Assembly (NCBI GenBank): GCA_025403435.1
Contig: CM046337.1
Location: 7,116,768 to 7,180,767, forward strand
Length of the DNA: 64,000 nucleotides
Source: Artocarpus heterophyllus
Lineage: Eukaryota > Streptophyta > Magnoliopsida > Rosales > Moraceae
Direction: 5' to 3'
Of the stretch, positions 50,601-62,155 are shown piece after piece. The position numbers and the translations under genes are program-made. Each line of letters starts with the position of its first letter. Within the stretch, counting starts at the first letter, position 1. The notes under the pieces are model-generated. The model did no database searches. It was not told the origin of the DNA and saw only the letters and a program-made list of their open reading frames with translations.

Positions 50601-52358
50601 TTTAATTTCTTATGCTCACTGTTTCCTTGTGGAGCGTTTTGACAGCACTCTGACGGGTGCCTCTTAATAATCACCCTGTAGAAGTTAATAATATTTTTGG
50701 AAATTAAAGCCAGGAAAAAAGAAATAAAACAATGAAAAGGAGAAAAAAGACAAAAACCCTTTGGGATAAACGCACTGCTGCATAAACCCATGTGTGCAGA
50801 GTGAATGCTTGAATTACCCAATTAAGGGAAAGGAAAGCTAAATTGATATGATCCACTGCTGGGACCATATATTAATGGTCGCAGAGTCCCTTATAGTGAG
50901 CCTTTTTTCAGCCATTAATGTCCAAAGCCACACACAAGGACCTCTCCAATCCCTCAAATCTTCATCCTCTCATTTTTCCACTTTCATGTTTGGGGCCTTG
51001 GTATCAAAATGGAAATTACATGATATCTACGTGATAAAAGAATAATACCATTTAGAACCACAGTATTAAATTACAACACCAAATTATGTTTTCTAATTTA
51101 TTTACTTATGGGATGGGGGGACACCACTGAATTTCTAGTTAGTCCTAGTGGAAACACATTGCCTATACATAAAGAATATAAGAAGACACACAGAACGCTA
51201 TAATGATTACCTTAAAAGATCCAGATTCAAAATAGTTTTGTAATAATGTTTTCTCTCATAAAATTTAAATTACTAAATATCTTTAGCTCAAACTGATAGT
51301 TCTAAATGCCCTTGAATCACATAAGAAACCAATGGTATCTACCACACAGATACATAATTGAAACCAATGGGATCCCAGTTCCAGCTAATGAGCAGACAAA
51401 GAGAAACTGTAAACCCATGGTTATTCATATGATATTGGGGTCATTCGACATTGGCTTTCCATTCATTGAAGAAAAAATGGTAAATCTGTCATTTACTAGC
51501 ACGGCGAGTTAGTAATAGAGGTGTCAGCATTTTCAGCTTTATTGAAGAAGTATATTTTTATGCTTATGGTTAACGCTTTTCAATAAATGTTATCGTGTAA
51601 TATAAACAATTCAGCTCCTAGAAAAGCTCATTGATCCAATCCATTTTCAATCTTAACTGAGCCTTTTAACTCTGCAACAAATTTAAGTGAGCACAGTTCA
51701 TCATACACATAGATTCTAAGCCAAAATTTTTTTTAAAAAAAAAATCATATTCATGTACAAGAAAAAGATAACAAAAAAAAATCACAGAAAATTAACACGT
51801 CCTCCAATAACATCCATAGGATTCGTTTCCAATCTTGATATCAGGAGAATTTACGCCAAAAAGCTATATACGTGTATATTTTTCAATAGAATCCATACAA
51901 ATCAGCAAGCACAAACCCCCAAAAACTTACCAAAAAAAGGTAATGAACATAGAGTATAACTTAAACCCCTGGAGAAGAGGCTGATGGAGGATTTCATGTG
52001 GCAGACCACCACCTTCAATGTTGCAGAGCATGATGGAGGATTTCATGTGGCAGACTGAAAGCGTCTTAACACAGTGAAAAACATTAATAAACAAAAATAA
52101 ATGTCCTCGACTTGTGGCATCGTTGGTAGAACCATATGTTTGTGGAAAATGAGCAACTGGTTCTTGTTTTAGGAATGCTCTTGCAATGAAAGCAAAAAAC
52201 CCTTTTAAAAGGTGGAGTTAAACCGATTAGGAACTTTCCCACAAGCATCTAATCGATGTGCGACGCGTGTGGAAAAAAGGAATAAAAATTACTTGGATTT
52301 TTATTAAGTAAACCAATAACTATAGTACATGCTGTTTGCTACAAAGTACTGTTGGGGA
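44640..52358. other. Gene-free AT-rich stretch between DRB2 and MON1
   Basis: No gene can be supported. The stretch holds AT-rich MITE-like pieces. One shared type occurs at 44955-45075, 29160-29265 and 51218-51312 (core TATTTTCTNTTATAAAAATTTAAAT). Another, with imperfect inverted ends near TTTGGAAACATTGATTTAAAC, spans about 47347-47492. The last part (51980-52358) is the likely 3' UTR of MON1 and contains a 25-bp direct repeat. Confidence 0.55.
51982..52055. repeat. 25-bp direct repeat downstream of MON1
   Basis: TGATGGAGGATTTCATGTGG followed by CAGAC occurs at 51982-52006 and again at 52031-52055, a 49-base period. It lies about 300 bases beyond the MON1 stop codon on the minus strand, probably in or just past the 3' UTR. 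Confidence 0.95.
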
Positions 52359-55300
52359 TCACCATGAAAAGGGGCTTGCTCCCAGCAAAAAAATCTCATT
52401 TTCCACGTCTTTCACCCACTGACAAACCCGGTTGCAAGTCTTTATAGCCAATGCCTGGAAATGCATGTCAAAAGAAAAATCAGAATATGTCCATCAAGAA
52501 TAAATAGCTCAATCCAAACCATTACTATATAGTCTGCTTTCTTTCCTTGACAAGTAATTATTATTTACATTAACCCGACACAAAAGACTTTACCAAAGTA
52601 AAAGCCTCTAAGGAGGTTGGGAGTTACAGTCTCCTGGTCGGCTAGAGACTTGGCTCAAAAGGGGTTCCCTCTACAACCATGGCTAGGAACGAAAACCAAG
52701 GTCAACAGATGCTTTTATATAGTACTGTACAATACAAGCTTTAGCTCCTTTTTTTGGGTGATCAAACAACGACATAAACTATTCTTTGGATTTATAACTA
52801 GATAGCCCATTTGCTAATGTTTTCTTTATTCGGGGCCCAGTGGAGGTTGTCCTCCCGCACCACCATTACCGTCTTTTGCAAAGTAGTCGAAGGCAGTCCA
52901 CATGCTTTAGGTAGACAGAAGCTAAATGTAGTCAGTTTAGAATGTACGGTGAAATGGCCAATCAGATATGATGGGTGGCCCAGGGAATGAATCTCTCAAT
53001 GTTTTCAGTTAGCGAGGTGAAGGATGGGAATCACGGAAACTGATAAAGCAAGTTAATCAAGACAAAGTCAGGCATGTCAGTTGGAATCTCTAACCACACA
53101 TTTCCACTCAACGAGCTTTGCCTTGATAGCTTATGCTTGACAGAGTTGTACCTAGCTCTTCAAATTAGCATTACCTGGAATATTTTACAAAGCAAACAAA
53201 TAAGAGAATCTTGGGCGAGATATTACCTTGTCTGCAAGGGGGTCAAATGCCGCATAAAGTTCGAAATCTTGGGTGACCCAACAAAGCAGAACTGTCAAAA
53301 GAAGGCTTCTCAGTTAAGTATATAGATATAGATATGAGCTCCAACAATTCAACATAATTGAGACAAACATCGAGTCGTTGGTGTAAAATGGAAAAAAAAA
53401 AAAAAAAAACCTTAAAATAGTTAAAAAAAAATCATCCAGACTCCAACCAGAACCACAATATGTAGAGTAGAGCATTAAAAAGGCAAAACACATTATACAT
53501 TAAGTTTAACAGCTGAAACAGGCTCTAAATAAACGGCTAAGTCTGGACCCATAACCTCTAAAGGTATCAACAGGCAGAAAATGCTCCATTATAATCTTCA
53601 AAAAGTGTTTCATGATACAAGGTCTCACAATTTTATGGGAATCTGATCCATTCCATATTAAAATTTTGACAAGAGGCTTTTCAGAAAGTCTTTTATGGAT
53701 ATCTTATCTCATTGCCACCCCTATTCTAGGAAATTTAATTCGATGTTAATCTTTAGCAAAGCTCACTAAGTTCACATTAATATAAGAATAAGATGCCAAA
53801 ACAAGTACTCCAAGCAAAAATAACTATTTCAAAATATGCAATAATATTCAGCATATATCCATAGCATGATCCATTACCATAATTTTCATCTCTTCTGAAT
53901 TGGGTTTTGTGAGGACCAACTCCTCCGTCATGCATGGAAGCATAAAGTTTTTGATAAGCTCGATATAATCTGATAAACAATACACTAGTTATCCTACTGA
54001 CAATTTAGTATTTTAGTTACACATAAGCCTCACTGGGGGAGAATCAAAGCTTTGGTTTCTAACCGAAGTGCTATGAAAATCAGCAGTTTTACCTTTTCTG
54101 CTGCCCAGGACTACTAATTGGTGCTGCGAACTCAGATGATACATATTGATCAAGGAATATACTGCGGTATATAAAATGCCATAGTCCAGCAGGACCACCT
54201 ATACCATCACATGTTTCCCTGAATCTCTCGGGAGAATCCGTGGGAAGTTTCGGATGACCCAGACGAGATAAAGATCCAGAACGAGGTACTGGATCTACAG
54301 GCAAATCCTCAACATGCATCCCGCCGTCTAGCATGGATCTCTGAACTTCACAAAGAACATTTGACTTTAAAAGGACCTTCTCAATACGCATCCTATAAAG
54401 TAACAGCAAAAAGATAAAATGGAAGGACGTCAATAAGTTACTATGTGGTTATCAAGCTTATTTTACCCCATTTGTAGAACACACAGAGACCCATAGGGAG
54501 GTCAATTACTTGTTGCAATTACATATTTCACATTAGGCCAAACAATAAATTGTAATTCATTCGAGAAGTTACAACATCACATAACAGAACTCCACTAATG
54601 TTCTATAAATTGACAAGTAACCTGCAATCCTTGAGATGATAAAAGGAATCTGAACTAGTGGTAAGCAACATCAGGTACGTATCCACCTGCAAAGGAGAGT
54701 TTAAACATCATGACACAGGAGCCTCACTACATAAAAATTAAATCAATGAATAATCGCAGTAATAGTGATTTCAAACCACAACTACTAACAGGACTTTGCT
54801 AGAGGAAAAAAAAAAAATCAACAGTTTCACTTACATCAAAATAATGAACATAAGTGTACAAAAAAGCCATGGGATTATATCTTGGTAGGCAAATTGGAGA
54901 AAAAGATTCAGATGTCCTGCATAAAGCCGAAAACAGTTTTAACATAAGAAAAGGAGATTAACAGGCTTCAATCTGTGTAATGATCTAGTGATCCATAAAC
55001 TTAAAGACCTAGTAGACTAACAAATCCTATAGAAGATATATGCACCTATTAAACTAATCTACTTGCCTAAATGATTCTGAAGACATAACGAAGTTGGCAA
55101 GTAGCAGCATGTCATCTGGATGAAGTGAAGCTTTTTGAGCACCAACAAGACTGACAACCTGCAACCAACCTTGGATTGAATTAACTCCTCATTAAATCCT
55201 CTAATAACGCATGCTTCTAATAACTTTTAATGTAAAAAAAAACAAAGAATTAACAGGACCTTGTGTTTGCACATTAATATTGCAAACAGAACACCTGAAT

Positions 55301-58119
55301 CAGCCACATCTTGCAATATGGTAACTGCTGCTTGCCTTGTTACAAAAGCAAGAGGAAGACAAGTGTATGCATGAAGAAATGTGGCTGGGTTCCTGAAAGC
55401 AAAGAGATAATCGACGTTATCAAGAACAGATTGAGAGAAAGAGAGATTTTAAAAGATAAGACAAAAGAGCAACCAAAAACCAAGGAAAAAGTTTAAAAAT
55501 GCTACAAGGCTTAAAAGGAGTAGAGAAACAAACCGACTGAACGACTGGATGAGAGAGGAGAAAACAATATCTGTTCCTCCAAGCAAAGGTGTCATATCAA
55601 ACTTCGGATTTTTCTCGAAACATCTATTTACTGACTTTGTTAGAATAAGTATCATCTGCATCCGTATTCTATAGTTAATCAAAGGAAAAAAGGTTGGACT
55701 TGTGCAGAATTATGATACAGGAAATAAAATCTGTACTAGCAACCTTTTTTGGGGGTTGAAATTAGAAAATATATAAGAAACGACCATTGATTTTATGTTT
55801 TAAACAAGTGATGAGGTAGAAATCCAATGCTACCTGACCATACATTAGTTCCAATTGGCCCCTCAGTGACTCGTAAGGCTCTTCTGTACAGCTGATACAT
55901 ACTAAATAAATTGGTCCTTTCACAAGAAAAACCACCTGAAGGTGACAGAATGTTATTTAGCCAATAATTCAAAACACTATAAAAAGAAAATAGGCAAATT
56001 ATAATTGCAATAGTACAAGAACTCAATGCTTATATTCCACAAGGCTCTAAACCTTCACCATTTAAGCATCAGTGGATCGCACATTTTCATTTCATTGTGC
56101 ATGTAACTTCAACGCAAAAGAGCCCATATTCGTTCATGCACACAGCCTAAGCTCCCACGAATAAATGTGCGTTTTTCCTCTTATTACTGCCAGTATTAGC
56201 TAGTTTATTAAACATATGAAATGGAGGTTCTCATTCGATCTATTTTTGAACATTCAGGACAGCAAAGCAAAAATCATAATGATATTCTAAATGTTAAACC
56301 AAAGAAAAATGTGGAAGCAGTTTACTGCTCCAAATATCAAGTATTGTATGAAGGAATATGACTTAGGAAGAGAGCTTCCAACCATAAAGAGAAAAAAAAC
56401 AAACCTGGTGCTTCCCAGCCCTTACTAATTTGACACGATCCCCACTGTAGAAAGATAATGAAAAACTCACAGTCAAGACCTTTAATTGAGATATTATGCA
56501 TGTACTTACAAAAATAATTTGCAAGGACGTAACTACTCAGCAAATTTCAGGATGTACCCATTCTCAACAAAAGAAATAATAGCTTGCAATGTTGCAGAAA
56601 ATCCAGCTAGCTTGTGCTCATCGCCATACCTGTCAGTTGAAAAGAGATGCAAAACAAGAAATAAAGCACCGAAAGAGAATATATTAACTTATCTTGAATC
56701 CTACATGGAAATAAATTAAGATTGCAAAGTTTCCATCCTAATGCAGATTTAAGAACCCGAGAATACCTTGAATATATTGGTTTGCCAGAGTGACTAAGAA
56801 TGAAGAAATGCTTCTTCCTTTTTCTCCACGATACTGAAGCATCATCCTGCACTTCAATTATAAATCAAACAGGACATAACATTGCAGGTATCGATCGTAA
56901 ATTTCATCGATTGACAAGGCAGAAAAACCAAAATGATATACCAACAACGCTAACATAAATACTTTTATAATCTTTTAAGTTTTCCATAGACATGCCCTTG
57001 TTTCAAACTCAATTGCAGAGTATTGAGAATTAATTTGGATTTTAAGCCCAAGTTAAAATTTCTTCCAATGAAGCATAAGGTGCAAACTCTATACATGATT
57101 TAGCAAAAGCCCTATCGACATCAGGGACTGGAATATGTTATCCAAAATCAACGAGAATAAGGTAAAAATAGCAATCATAACGGTATGGGTTGCTTTCAAT
57201 CCATAGCCCAGAGAAGTTCGGCGGAACGTATCAAACATCTTCCATATCTCTCCCTCACTCACTTCTCCTCTTTCCTTCACAACATTAGGTCTTTTTTTCT
57301 CCTTGGTGAAATTACGTTCAAACAATTCGAACTCTGAAGCCGAATTCTAAATTCGTTCACTAATTCCTCAAACCCAAACAATAATAAGAAAAAAAGTTCG
57401 CTAACAGAGGCCTTGTCTCATACTCGGTAGAAATTAAACATGAAAAAGCACTACATTCTAAAGCTTGACCAAAAATTTCTAAAACTTAACTATCATTCTA
57501 GGGTCAAATACGCCCACAAACAATTCAATTCTCAGCTAAAATGAAGAGACAAAACAATGTATCGAAAATTCCTAATTTAAAATACCTCATCGAGATGCCG
57601 CTTCCCCGGCAACCACGTTTCTCCAGAATCAAAGACTCCATCAACAGCGTCATTCCTCACCTCCTGTATCTCATCTTCACCGACCTCATCAATTCCGGAA
57701 CCACCGCCACTACTCGCACCGCTACTTCCCCTCTCACCAGCGTAACCACTACTGCTAGGGCTCGACGGCTCCTCCACCTCCAGCTCCGAATTGGTCCTGC
57801 CCCAAACGACACCATCCCGTCCTCCCAAGCCCTCGCTCGCCTCCGCCTCACCGGAATTACTCCGAATCTCTTCCACAGCCGCAACCACAGGCTCTTCCTC
57901 GTCATTGCCGTCGATCACCTGGCGATCGCTCTCGCTATAATCAACGCCGTTCTCGGCTTCCTGATTCTCCGCCGCCAAATCCGACAATTCGGCGTCGGGC
58001 TCCGTCAATGCGACAGAAGAGATGGGGACCTCGATGGATTCGGGAGAGCCGGGGGCGGGATCTCGGTCGGCGGACTCGTCGGCGGAAGTTGAAGAGCTCG
58101 AATCCGAGGAGGAAGACAT
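52359..58119 (-). CDS. MON1: Vacuolar fusion protein MON1 (SAND family)
   Basis: The 14 coding exons, in gene order, are 57586-58119, 56767-56846, 56558-56629, 56405-56444, 55834-55935, 55534-55655, 55260-55392, 55067-55158, 54835-54916, 54622-54686, 54093-54392, 53878-53969, 53227-53291 and 52359-52454, giving 624 aa. The first exon encodes a low-complexity acidic, Ser-rich N-terminus (about 178 aa). Then come longin-like blocks: [58 protein letters not shown] and [12 protein letters not shown]. The C-terminal third has [28 protein letters not shown], the [11 protein letters not shown] block, and ends GASPFSW. MON1 pairs with CCZ1 as the guanine-nucleotide exchange factor for RAB7 at late endosomes, driving Rab5-to-Rab7 conversion. 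Intron 8 begins with GC instead of GT. The exon 6/7 junction encodes Arg where I recall Trp in relatives. Confidence 0.96.
55065..55068 (-). other. GC-AG splice donor of MON1 intron 8
   Basis: The exon ends TTTAG and the intron begins GCAAGTAG, the strong AG|GCAAGT form used by the minor class of U2 GC-AG introns. The matching acceptor is TATGCAG before 54916. The junction restores [12 protein letters not shown], which is conserved in MON1. Using the nearby GT four bases on would shift the frame. Confidence 0.88.
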
Positions 58120-58400
58120 GGGAGAGAACCTGGAAATGGAACTTCTTAAATTTTCTGATGAGTAAAATTTGGGGCTAATTAAGTTTAGTGACAGAGAAAT
58201 TTGAGCAAACTTGGGGAGAGAGAGAGGAGAGAGAAACTGCCCGTCCGCTAGTCGTTGGCTGAAAGCTGGAACGCTGAGGATTGACGAGTAGGTAGGAGCG
58301 CATCGGAATTCCGACTCTCGCGCGTACCGCCAGTGGGCTCGCCTGCTGCTTTAGCCAAGGCCCAATATAATTCAGGGCCCACTACAGTTGCAGCCTTATA
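58120..58400 (-). promoter_or_regulatory. Upstream region of MON1
   Basis: A CT-rich tract on the minus strand (GAGAGAGA on plus, 58216-58232) and a G+C-richer patch (58300-58345) precede AT-rich DNA. This looks like the leader and proximal promoter, but no TATA box is clear, and none may be needed for a broadly expressed gene. Confidence 0.35.
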
Positions 58401-58410
58401 GAGTAGTATT

Positions 58411-58890
58411 GAGGGTTAATTAGACAATTGGTCCAATTACGTTTATTAAATTAAAATATGACTCAAATTTGTAAAAATTTTACAAATATATCAGTAAAAT
58501 TATTTATATGTAATTATATAGTACAATATATAATATTATTAAGATAATTACTATATCATTAATAATATTTTAAATATTATGTTAAATTTTATAACAATAA
58601 TTTATAGAGATATTGTAATTTTTTCTAATATTGGGTCCTTCGGTTTCTACTATTTGGGCCTACAATGGTATAATTGAGAAGCCATTATTGGACCAGGCCT
58701 TTGATTGAGGTTTAAGTTAGGCCCAGTACGTTGAATCTTCGCACAAAAACCATGGAACAAGAGGCTAATCAGAAAAATGGTCCAATTTATTGAATTAAAA
58801 TAAGATTTCACTCTGTAAATATTCTACAAATATCCCAAAATGGTATAATATTATTAAAATAATAATTATTATTAAGAATATTTTTATTTT
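58411..58890. repeat. Diverged direct duplication in intergenic DNA
   Basis: 58411-58570 and 58762-58890 share an ordered set of motifs (GGTCCAATT, ATTAAATTAAAATA or ATTGAATTAAAATA, TTACAAATAT, TATAATATTATTAA). Each copy is followed or preceded by GGGCC-containing segments. Possibly two pieces of one old AT-rich element. Confidence 0.5.
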
Positions 58891-59830
58891 ATTAAGCCCA
58901 ATAATATTTTCCTAAAAAAATTAATTAGGATACATGATCAAATTATTGTTAACCCGAAACCATATTCCAGTACTAATTTTTCCCTTAATAAATGATTTGA
59001 CAAAATAGTAAAACTTTGGGAAAGGTAAAGGTCCTAAAGGATAGTTCCTGTCATAGAAATTTTCTTATAAAAACGTGCACTGTTAAGTATGAACATTTCA
59101 TGTGTTAGTGCTCTTGCTATCTTAGAGAATCAATATTAAGATGCACTACATTGCATTGGCTTCTATTATGAAGGTTTTTCTTCTGTCAATATGTGTTGGA
59201 AAATGTTTTAACAAAATTTTCACATTGATTCAGTATGAAATGAACTTTGGCTGCTCTTACTAATAAGTTGACCTTTTAAGATAAAATTTGAAATCCTAAT
59301 AAATGATATCAAGCTCAATTTCAAATAAAATCATGTTTATGCATTTTTATGATCCTCAACAAAATTATGAATGTGGATGGGTCCAATGCCGCATGCTCAT
59401 TGGTCGGCCCAGGAAATACCTACATCAAAATTGTCAATTATTAAACTTGGAAACATCTTGAGAAGAAAATAAAAATAAAAGACATCTTTACTGTTGCACC
59501 AATCTAATAAGGAAAAAAAAAGAAGCTTAGATTACTCTAATTAATAGGTTTGCTTCAAGATGTATAGTCCAAAATCCTAACAATATGTACGTACATTAAC
59601 TTGTTAGCCCTTCTTTATGAATTTTCTTAGAACTCAAATCAAAACAATCAATTATGTTATCGTTGACAAAAGCGGGACGTAAATCACATAATTATCTTCA
59701 TCTTGCACTCCTCTCATTTACAAGAGGAGAGGATCCAAAGTGCAAAAAAGAAAAACTAGTCGATGGAACGTTACTTGACTGATGACAGCTGGAAGGTTAA
59801 TCTCCTCCTTCAAAAAATTAAATTAACTGT

Positions 59831-59865
<35 letters not shown>

Positions 59866-60165
59866 AAAATAAAATAAAATAAAATCAAATCAAATCAACC
59901 AAGTTTTAAAGCAGGATGTACTTAACTAACTAATGTCATGTGTCTGAAGTTCATGAGCATTATTTAACCTGTGCGTTTTAAAACACCAGTTCAATTCAAC
60001 TTATTTCAATTTGTATGCGTTTGAAATAGTGATTCAAACGTGCTATTAGTGTGACCCAATAATCTGCCAATTAACGAAAAGATAGAGGAAGATAGAAATG
60101 GAGTTAGGAGTTTAAAGCAAATGAACATACTCAAACTTATATATTGATCGGGAAATTAATATATA
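58891..60165. other. Intergenic AT-rich DNA, no gene seen
   Basis: No supported ORF. A TA run followed by an AC run lies at 59831-59866. Nothing else was recognised. Confidence 0.55.
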
Positions 60166-60571
60166 TGTACAAAAAATAATACGATAGAAATAAAGAATAA
60201 AAACACACAAAAATTTAGGTGGAAACTTAAAATAGAAAAAACCACAGGCAAGGGAGAAAAAAATTATTAAACTCGTGAAGATTACAATTGACGCGTTAGA
60301 GAGGCTAAAAAATTCGCTAATGATAAAATCTTAACGCAATACATCATATATATATATATAGGTATAGACAAAACCTTATGAGCCCAAAAACATAAACTAA
60401 ACAGTCCAACAACAATAGTCCGTACTGTCACCCTTGCACCGCTGGTGAAATCAGTGGTGGGTTATAGGATCAGGCCTACCCCCACAGATCTCATGAAAAA
60501 TCCCACTTTTGTTTTTCATTACAATTGTCACACTACGAGCTTTTCAGATTACGTCAAACTAAATTTTGATC
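60166..60571. mobile_element. Older LTR related to the DRB2-intron solo LTR, interrupted by copia
   Basis: Starting TGTACAAAAA, this segment aligns in order with the solo LTR at 42329-42674 (AACACACA, AAACCACAGGCA, AACGCAATACATCATATATA, ATCTCATGAAAAATCCCA, GCTTTTCAGATTA). It has an extra block of about 85 bases at 60400-60483. The match stops at GATC (60571), where the solo LTR has only about 16 bases left, and a new TGTTAA end begins. The simplest reading is that the copia element inserted near its 3' end. The alternative is that 60166-60919 is one long LTR. Confidence 0.6.
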
Positions 60572-60919
60572 TGTTAAAAAATTCGTGTTGCCCACGTGAT
60601 ATGTGCTGCCCACGTGATACGGATTTGGCCCACGTGAGATTCAACTGTCTCTTGTAACGGTTGGTAACCGTTACACCCGTGTGATGGTCACGGTATTAAA
60701 TTCTCTGGTCCCTGGGCATACTTTTCTTAACAAAAAAAATTACACCATCAAGTGAGAATTGTGAGTGCCCAGAAAACAACATTTTCACGGAGGAACACAG
60801 TGTGCAAATTCGGTGGAAAACAGAGCATCAAACACAATGGCTGGAGGTATTGAATTCGATCCAATACGCTTCCGTTTTCTGTATATTATGGTTGTTATTA
60901 ATTGCACAAACAACTCACA
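60572..60919 (+). repeat. 5' LTR of the copia element (348 bp, preferred boundaries)
   Basis: It begins TGTTAA and ends CTCACA, two bases before the PBS. Near its start it carries three copies of CCCACGTG (about 60591, 60611 and 60630) and then TAACGGTTGGTAACCGTTA (60656-60674). These are G-box and MYB-type motifs that could drive stress- or light-responsive transcription. The five bases before it (60567-60571, TGATC) are the candidate target-site duplication. The left boundary is less certain than the right. Confidence 0.65.
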
Positions 60920-60921
60920 TT

Positions 60922-60934
60922 TGGTATCCGAGCC
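60922..60934 (+). other. Primer-binding site of the copia element
   Basis: TGGTATCCGAGCC differs by one base from the usual plant TGGTATCAGAGCC complement of initiator tRNA-Met. It is placed two bases after the CA end of the LTR. Confidence 0.85.
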
Positions 60935-62155
60935 TTATACCTCTGCCTTGATGTTCAAATTTTGAACGAAAATTCTGTTTTCCCACGGTTTTTGTACCGT
61001 GAATTGGACTTTGTTTTTCCTTGATATTTTTTCAATGTTACTGCTACAAAACCATTGGGTTAATGTTTTCTTGATGTTTTATGATGAAAAACCGAGGAAT
61101 TCTACATCTTTTTCCGGTCTGTGCATGCCGGATTTTTGGCCGTGAAAAGCATATATTGATCAATATGAATACTTGGTTAATTATGTATTTTGAATTCATA
61201 AATCATCATATTATTGATTTCTGAGCATTTTGAGATTTGGAACGCCTGAAATTGACGTCGGAGGGGAGAGAAAACGACGGGTTTTCCGACGGGTCCGTGG
61301 GTCGCAGCCGGGTCAGAACGACCCGGCTGGAAGTTGAAGACGACCCATACGACATGTCGTTTTGCATTCGGCAGCAAAACGACCCGTCGTTTTAGCAGGC
61401 GCGAGAAACGAGCTTCAGTGAAACGACGCCATTTTTGGGGACTCCCCCCCCCTTCAGCGAAACGACGCCGTTCAAGGGACCCCCCCCCCTCCAAATGAAA
61501 CGACGTCGTTTTGGCAAAAAAAAAAAAAAAATCCGAAAATCAAAAAAAAAAAAATTAAAATTTTTGGTTTTTGGATATGCACATAATTCTTGCAATAATT
61601 TCATGGGAAATTCAATTTAAGCATTATGTGCTAAATATTTGTTATATGCATTGTTTTGAGTTTTATTATGCATGTTATTAAGTTAATTAACTCATTTAGC
61701 ACAAATTAAGATTTTGTTCATAATTATTATATTGCCTATAGAACATGCAATTATCATGAATAATCGTGAACAAAATTAAATGTCTAAATGATCCATATAA
61801 TTTTAAATAATTGGAGCTTAGCCACAGCAACTCTAATTATGTAAAATTATATATTAATTTGTTTAGGATCACTTTTGGTTAAAGGACATTTATTGTAATT
61901 AGTTGTATTTAATATAATAAATTTTATCCCACAGGAATTTTTATTATATTGATATAACTGATTAGGATAAAATATCAAATTATATTTTCTGATTTACCCA
62001 CAGGGATTAGAAAATGGAACATAATTTGATAGTTTTATCATACAATTAAATGAATCTAATTGAATTAGAACTTTAGCCCACATGCAAGTTTTATGTCATA
62101 GATTCATGATATTATGCATGATTTACATTGGTAAAGCATGATTTATGTTTATTAG
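60935..62155 (+). other. Long copia leader with repeated AAACGACG motifs
   Basis: This 1.2-kb untranslated leader is G+C-rich between about 61250 and 61515. There AAACGACG or its complement occurs many times, twice as near-palindromes (AAACGACGCCGTT at 61459, AAACGACGTCGTTT at 61498). Two runs of C and two runs of A are adjacent. The rest is AT-rich. A good 3' splice-site context ends at 62198 (TTATTTTAATTATGCAG). Confidence 0.7.

Noticed and set aside
57541..58092. 183-codon plus-strand open frame opposite MON1 exon 1
   Set aside because: Antisense shadow of the low-complexity, G+C-rich acidic N-terminus of MON1, with no independent support.
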